A stretch of 64,000 bases of DNA from the NCBI RefSeq assembly GCF_037543845.1, contig NZ_JBBIFX010000001.1, positions 744,001-808,000 on the forward strand, read 5' to 3'. Made by a program: the position numbers and the translations under genes. Of the stretch, positions 60,246 to 64,000 are shown one piece after another. The notes under the pieces were generated by a model. The model worked only from the letters and a program-made list of their open reading frames with translations, did no database searches and was not told the origin of the DNA. Each line of letters opens with the position of its first letter. The first letter of the stretch is position 1. The stretch is from Gymnodinialimonas ulvae. GTDB lineage: Bacteria; Pseudomonadota; Alphaproteobacteria; Rhodobacterales; Rhodobacteraceae.

Positions 60246-61625
60246 TTACATCAATTTGCGCCGTCGCGTAACCCGAATATCGAGATCCGTGATCTTTTTT
60301 CTCAAGGTATTGCGGTTGATGCCGAGAAGGTCGGCACATTTGGCCTGGTTGCCGCCGGTCGCATCAAGGGCAATCTCGATCAGCGGCAGTTCAACCTCGC
60401 GCAGGATGCGGGTGTAGAGGCCGGGGGCGGGCAGGACCCCGCCGTGCAGATCAAAGTAACGGCGCAAGTGCTTGGCAACGCTTGACGAAAGCTTGTCACC
60501 CTCACCCGCGCCGGAGATCAACGGCTCGATCGCGGGCTGGCTGCCGAGGACGGCTTCGACTTCGGCGAGGGTGATTTCCTCGCTGGCGGCGGTCACGGTG
60601 AGACGGCGGATGGAGTTCTCCAATTGCCGCGCATTGCCGGGCCAGGAATAGGCGCGGATCAGGTCCATCGCGGCATCCGAGAACCGCCGCGTGGTGGTGC
60701 CATCGCGTTCCGCGCGGGCCAGAAAATGATTTGCCAACAATGGGATATCGTCAACCCGTTCGCGCAGGGCCGGCACAGCGATGCCCACGCCACCGAGGCG
60801 GTAGAAAAGGTCCTGACGGAAGGCGCCGGCCTCCATTTTTTCCATCAGATCCTTTTGCGAGGTGGCCATGATGCGTGGCCCGCCGTCCGACATTGCATCC
60901 AGCATGCGCACGATCTTGGCCTGCGCCTCTTCCGAGAGATCGCCGACTTCGTCGAATAGAATCGAGCCGCCCTTGGCGCGTGCGAGGATGGCGCCGGGCC
61001 CGTCCATGCCGTCCAGATCCGGCGCGGAGGCCACAACAAACGGCAACGTGCGACGATCAGAGAAGTCGTGAATGGCCTTTGCAATCAGGGACTTACCGGT
61101 TCCCGACTCGCCCGTGATCAACACCGTCAAATCCGTGTTCATCACCCGCGCGACAAGCCGGTATAGCGACTGCATCACGGGTGTGCGGCCAACAAGGGGG
61201 AGGTCTTCGCCGCTGGCCGGAAGAGGATCGGCGGCGGGTTTGGGGGCGGTTTGCAGGCGGCGCTTTTGCTCAAGCGCGCGGGCGGCGCGTTTCATCAGGT
61301 CTGGCAGATCGAAAGGCTTGGGCAGGTAATCGAAGGCCTCCTTCTCGGTGGCCTGGATCGCCGTCATGATCGTGTTCTGAGCGGAGATGATGATGACCGG
61401 AAGGCCCGGCCGCTCCGCAGTAATTTTCGGCAATGTTTCCAAACCGTTACCATCGGGCATGACGACGTCGGAGATCACCAGATCGCCCTTCCCCTCCTCG
61501 ACCCAGCGCATCAGCGTCATCAGCGAGGAGGTCGCATGCACCTTGCACCCGGCGCGGGTGAGGGCCTGGGTCAGAACGGTGCGAATGGTGCGGTCGTCGT
61601 CGGCGACGAGAACGGTGCCGTCCAT
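60246..61625 (-). CDS. ntrC: nitrogen regulator NtrC without GAFTGA loop
   Basis: Response regulator of 459 residues phosphorylated by NtrB. Receiver with D9-D11 and phospho-acceptor Asp53 (ISDVVMPDG), Lys in LPKPFD; AAA+ domain with intact Walker A GESGTGKS and Walker B ILFDEVG; C-terminal Fis-type DNA-binding helix pair (GGNQAKCADLLGINRNTLRKKI). The loop between the two Walker motifs is short (DLDGMDGPGAILARAKGG) and lacks GAFTGA, as known for Rhodobacter capsulatus NtrC, which works with sigma70. A repeat array lies between ntrB and this start. Confidence 0.95.
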   Translation of the reverse strand: MDGTVLVADDDRTIRTVLTQALTRAGCKVHATSSLMTLMRWVEEGKGDLVISDVVMPDGNGLETLPKITAERPGLPVIIISAQNTIMTAIQATEKEAFDYLPKPFDLPDLMKRAARALEQKRRLQTAPKPAADPLPASGEDLPLVGRTPVMQSLYRLVARVMNTDLTVLITGESGTGKSLIAKAIHDFSDRRTLPFVVASAPDLDGMDGPGAILARAKGGSILFDEVGDLSEEAQAKIVRMLDAMSDGGPRIMATSQKDLMEKMEAGAFRQDLFYRLGGVGIAVPALRERVDDIPLLANHFLARAERDGTTTRRFSDAAMDLIRAYSWPGNARQLENSIRRLTVTAASEEITLAEVEAVLGSQPAIEPLISGAGEGDKLSSSVAKHLRRYFDLHGGVLPAPGLYTRILREVELPLIEIALDATGGNQAKCADLLGINRNTLRKKITDLDIRVTRRRKLM

Positions 61626-61644
61626 GGGTCAATTGCCTTTCGAA

Positions 61645-61768
61645 AGGCGTTCAACGGAACGCATGTGCGCGCAGTTGAACGGGGTTTTTCGGAGAAATGC
61701 GTTCAGGTGAACGGGGTTTGATGTGTTCAGCTGAACGAGTGTGCATGCGTTCGGATGAACGGATATCA
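61645..61768. repeat. array of five TTCA/TGAA palindromic units (24 bp) between ntrB and ntrC
   Basis: Units begin at 61645, 61665, 61697, 61721 and 61745; the last three are exact tandem 24-mers in spacing. The centre is the imperfect palindrome GTTCA-NN-TGAAC: GTTCAACGGAAC (61649), GTTCAGGTGAAC (61701), GTTCAGCTGAAC (61725, perfect) and GTTCGGATGAAC (61749); unit 2 keeps only TTGAAC. The array fills the 155-base ntrB-ntrC spacer, 20-143 bases before the ntrC ATG. No protein is encoded. A regulator-binding array is the simplest reading. Confidence 0.75.
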
Positions 61769-61780
61769 GCGCGCCAAGCC

Positions 61781-62851
61781 TCATGCCGCGCCCGCCTTCG
61801 GAGCGACGGGCAGAGAGATGCGGAAGGCGGTGCGGCCCGGCACGCTCTCGACGCTGATCAATCCGTCGTGGTCGGAGACGATTTTCGAGATCAGGGCGAG
61901 GCCCAAGCCAGTGCCATTCTCGCGGCCCGACACAAAGGGCTCGAAGATGTCCTGCGCGAGGTCGGCGGGAATGCCCGGCCCGTCGTCGATCACTTCGATC
62001 TGCAACGGGACGGCAGCGCCGGTGCCATCGCCGCGCCGAACCCTCAGGCCGATCTCGAAGAAGGTGCGGATACGGATCGAGCCGCCCTCGCTTCCGACCT
62101 CCGCCGCGTTTTTCAGAAGGTTCAGCACGACCTGCAACAATTGATCGGGATCGGCCCAGGTCGACGGCAGGGAGGGGTCGTATTCATCCTCGATATTCAT
62201 ATGTGCGGCAAAGCCGATGGCGGCGGATTTTCTGGCGCGGTCCAGCACGTCGTGGATATTGACCGCCTTGCGATCGGGCGGCAGGACGTTGCCGAATTCC
62301 TCGACCTGTTCGAGCAGTTTGAGGATGCGACGCGTCTCGGCCACGATCAACTCGGTCAATTCGAGGTCTTCGGGGGGCAGGTTCATCGATAAAAGCTGCG
62401 CGGCGCCGGTGATGCCGGCCAGCGGGTTCTTGATCTCGTGGGCCAGCATCTCGCCCATGCCGATGGCGGATTTGGCGGCTGATTTCGACGACATGGCGCG
62501 GTCCATCCGGCCCTGCATCTCGCGGCTTTCCAGAAGCACCAGAACATGGTCGGGGCTGTCGCCAAGGCTGGCGATCTGAACGTCGCAGGACACCGGCTTG
62601 CGGCTTCCGGTGCCGACATCGACGGCGTTCACAAACAGCGGCGCCTGCGCTGCGCGTACGCGTGCGAAGCTGTCTTCCAGTGGCGCATCGACAAAAATCT
62701 TGTCCCACACCGGATGATCGAGAAGGCTGCGGCGGGAGGTGTTGAGGAAGAACTCCGCCGCCGGGTTCACGTCCACGATCCGGTCCTCGGGATCGAGGAT
62801 CAGCGCCGGGATCGGCAGCGATGGCCAGAGGGCGTCGGTCGGGAAGATCAT
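61781..62851 (-). CDS. ntrB: nitrogen sensor histidine kinase NtrB
   Basis: Cytosolic kinase and phosphatase controlled by PII proteins, 356 residues. PAS domain (about 10-115), H-box GEMLAHEIKNPLAGITGAA with His138, and HATPase motifs NLLKNAAE, DDGPGIP and NGTGLGLALISKI. No membrane helix, as expected for NtrB. Its start overlaps the dusB stop by 4 bases, which couples the two genes. Confidence 0.95.
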   Translation of the reverse strand: MIFPTDALWPSLPIPALILDPEDRIVDVNPAAEFFLNTSRRSLLDHPVWDKIFVDAPLEDSFARVRAAQAPLFVNAVDVGTGSRKPVSCDVQIASLGDSPDHVLVLLESREMQGRMDRAMSSKSAAKSAIGMGEMLAHEIKNPLAGITGAAQLLSMNLPPEDLELTELIVAETRRILKLLEQVEEFGNVLPPDRKAVNIHDVLDRARKSAAIGFAAHMNIEDEYDPSLPSTWADPDQLLQVVLNLLKNAAEVGSEGGSIRIRTFFEIGLRVRRGDGTGAAVPLQIEVIDDGPGIPADLAQDIFEPFVSGRENGTGLGLALISKIVSDHDGLISVESVPGRTAFRISLPVAPKAGAA

Positions 62852-63831
62852 GCGACTGCCCTCACCTCCGATGAGATGGCCAGCGGCAGGATGGCGCGTA
62901 CCGCTCGCGGGTCGGTCTCGGTCAGCACGCGCTTGCGCAGGTCGCGCGGTGTCGCGCTGGCGTCCATGTACCAGCCGAGGTGTTTGCGCGCGACTTTCAC
63001 ACCGAGGGCCGAGCCGTAGAAATCGAGCATGTCGTCATAATGCGCGGCGACCATGTCGGCGAACGCGGCCCCGTGCGGGATGACCGGCGCGGGCGCGCCG
63101 TAAAGGCTGGCTCCGATCTCGGCCAGACGCCAAGGCGCGCCCTGAATGCCGCGTCCGACCATGACGCCATCGGCGCGAGAACAGCGCAGTGCCTGCATCG
63201 CCGACGGCGCGTCTATGATGTCGCCATTGGCGATCACCGGGATCGAGACGGCGTCTTTCACCGCGCGGATCGCGGTCCAGTCGGCGGCCCCCTTGTAGAA
63301 CTGACACCGCGTGCGGCCATGGATCGTGACCATCTGAATGCCCGCGTTTTCGGCGCGTTTGGCCAGGTCGGGCGCGGTCAAGAGGTCATCGTCCCACCCA
63401 AGTCGGGTCTTGAGCGTGACGGGTGTGTCAACGGCGCTAACCACCGCCTCGATCAGGCGCAGTGCATGGTCTGGATCGCGCATCAGCGCCGAGCCCGAAA
63501 GGCCGCCGGTGACCTTCTTGGCGGGGCAGCCCATATTGATGTCGATAATCCGCGCACCCTGCCCGGCAGCGATGCGCGCGGCCTCCGCCATCCAATGCGC
63601 CTCCCGGCCCGCGATTTGCACAGCGCTCGTCTGCTGGCCAAAACCCAGTTCAGCCCGCGCACGGACGGAGGCCTTGGCTTCGACCATCTCCTGGCTTGCG
63701 ACCATCTCGGACACCACCAGCCCTGCCCCAAAGCGGGCGACCAGCCGCCGAAACGGCAGATCGGTGATCCCTGCCATGGGCGCGAGCAAAATCGGCGGGT
63801 TGAGCGTGATATCGGCGAGGGTCAGGGTCAG
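62848..63831 (-). CDS. dusB: tRNA dihydrouridine synthase DusB (NifR3)
   Basis: FMN-dependent enzyme that reduces uridines in tRNA. Seen: LAPMAGITDLPFRRL, QIAGREAHWMAEAAR, INMGCPAKKVTGGLSGSALM with the catalytic Cys, TLKTRLGWDD, IHGRTRCQFYKG and VIANGDI. The natural N-terminus ADITLNPPILLAPMAG continues upstream to an in-frame TAG at 63906-63904, but that stretch has no ATG, GTG or TTG except TTG 63789, which would cut off the first strand. I place the start at CTG 63831, 9 bases after AGGA; CTG 63894 after AGGAGG and TTG 63789 are alternatives. Upstream of ntrB and ntrC, the classic nifR3-ntrB-ntrC order. Confidence 0.88.
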   Translation of the reverse strand: MTLTLADITLNPPILLAPMAGITDLPFRRLVARFGAGLVVSEMVASQEMVEAKASVRARAELGFGQQTSAVQIAGREAHWMAEAARIAAGQGARIIDINMGCPAKKVTGGLSGSALMRDPDHALRLIEAVVSAVDTPVTLKTRLGWDDDLLTAPDLAKRAENAGIQMVTIHGRTRCQFYKGAADWTAIRAVKDAVSIPVIANGDIIDAPSAMQALRCSRADGVMVGRGIQGAPWRLAEIGASLYGAPAPVIPHGAAFADMVAAHYDDMLDFYGSALGVKVARKHLGWYMDASATPRDLRKRVLTETDPRAVRAILPLAISSEVRAVA

Positions 63832-64000
63832 GGCGCTTAATCCTTGTGCGATTGTCCCCTTGGATAGGGCCGGATTTTCAGGAAGACAAAGCAGCGAGGC
63901 CTCCTAATCGCACGGCACGATGCCATTGCACAATAATTAAGCGTAGCGCCGTGAAAAACATCAGATGGATATCGGATTGTGCGCGCAAAGCGCCTCGCCT
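63832..64000. promoter_or_regulatory. upstream region of dusB and window end
   Basis: Holds the start signals of the dusB-ntrB-ntrC operon on the minus strand, including the Shine-Dalgarno AGGAGG (63905-63900). On the plus strand an ATG at 63965 opens a frame (MDIGLCAQSASP) that runs off the edge; whether it is a gene cannot be told. Confidence 0.3.

Noticed and set aside
1..64000. tRNA, rRNA, CRISPR array, prophage or insertion sequence
   Set aside because: I looked through the gaps for tRNA arm patterns, direct-repeat/spacer arrays, transposase-like genes and terminal inverted repeats and found none.

Overview
The window is GC-rich, gene-dense bacterial chromosome. It most resembles an alphaproteobacterium of the Rhodobacteraceae (Roseobacter/Rhodobacter group). 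The evidence is the conserved order dusB-ntrB-ntrC-ntrY-ntrX followed by trkA-trkH-hfq-hflX, NtrC-type regulators without the sigma54-contact GAFTGA loop, a ribosomal protein L21 with a long C-terminal extension ending in a helix-hairpin-helix domain, a PrpE-type propionyl-CoA synthetase, and a HemB without the zinc-ligand cysteines. I saw no rRNA, tRNA, CRISPR array, prophage, insertion sequence or complete mobile element.

Layout. 1-6942: ribosomal proteins L21 and L27, a GNAT acetyltransferase, the GTPase Obg, proline synthesis (proB, proA) and a Cys/Met-metabolism PLP enzyme; two copies of a 32-nt palindromic intergenic repeat lie here. 6939-14904: the phosphate-starvation block phoR, pstSCAB, phoU, phoB, with a double PHO box directly behind phoR and a small convergent gene that may encode a degenerate receiver-like protein. 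14918-20072: an amidohydrolase, ridA and prpE on the minus strand, then a rhodanese, aroQ and a LuxR solo on the plus strand. 20073-20658: a gene-free stretch with a ladder of hairpins and a rho-independent terminator, probably a small RNA. 20659-29457: tsf, rpsB, a Hint-domain protein, ppk2, pseudouridine catabolism (psuK, psuG), a DUF502 membrane protein and an orphan peptide-binding protein. 29535-31926: a second small-RNA candidate, then bdhA, a pentapeptide-like protein and a patatin. 32012-38497: an aquaporin, an XRE-cupin regulator, a five-gene overlapping operon (acyl-CoA ligase, FrnE-like DsbA, two membrane proteins, MFS exporter) and a DUF2306 protein. 38607-47550: mfd, a membrane protein, hemB, two small exported proteins and a penicillin acylase family enzyme. 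47551-49377: a decayed-looking gap and a GAF-EAL phosphodiesterase. 49459-63831, all minus strand: the hflX-hfq, trkH-trkA and ntrX-ntrY-ntrC-ntrB-dusB group, interrupted between trkA and ntrX by a lower-GC methyltransferase and a sugar-nucleotide epimerase-like gene.

How it works together. Most genes are housekeeping or nutrient-response functions: phosphate sensing and uptake, nitrogen signalling through two NtrB/NtrC-type pairs, potassium uptake, translation, transcription-coupled repair, heme and proline synthesis. The accessory parts are the acyl-CoA ligase/exporter operon, the bdhA-patatin operon, the LuxR solo and the inserted methyltransferase. The least explained signals are non-coding: a hairpin ladder at 20230-20530 in which every loop exposes UCCC, and a five-unit array of TTCA/TGAA palindromes (24-bp units) between ntrB and ntrC. 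I regard the first as the best candidate for an undescribed system.
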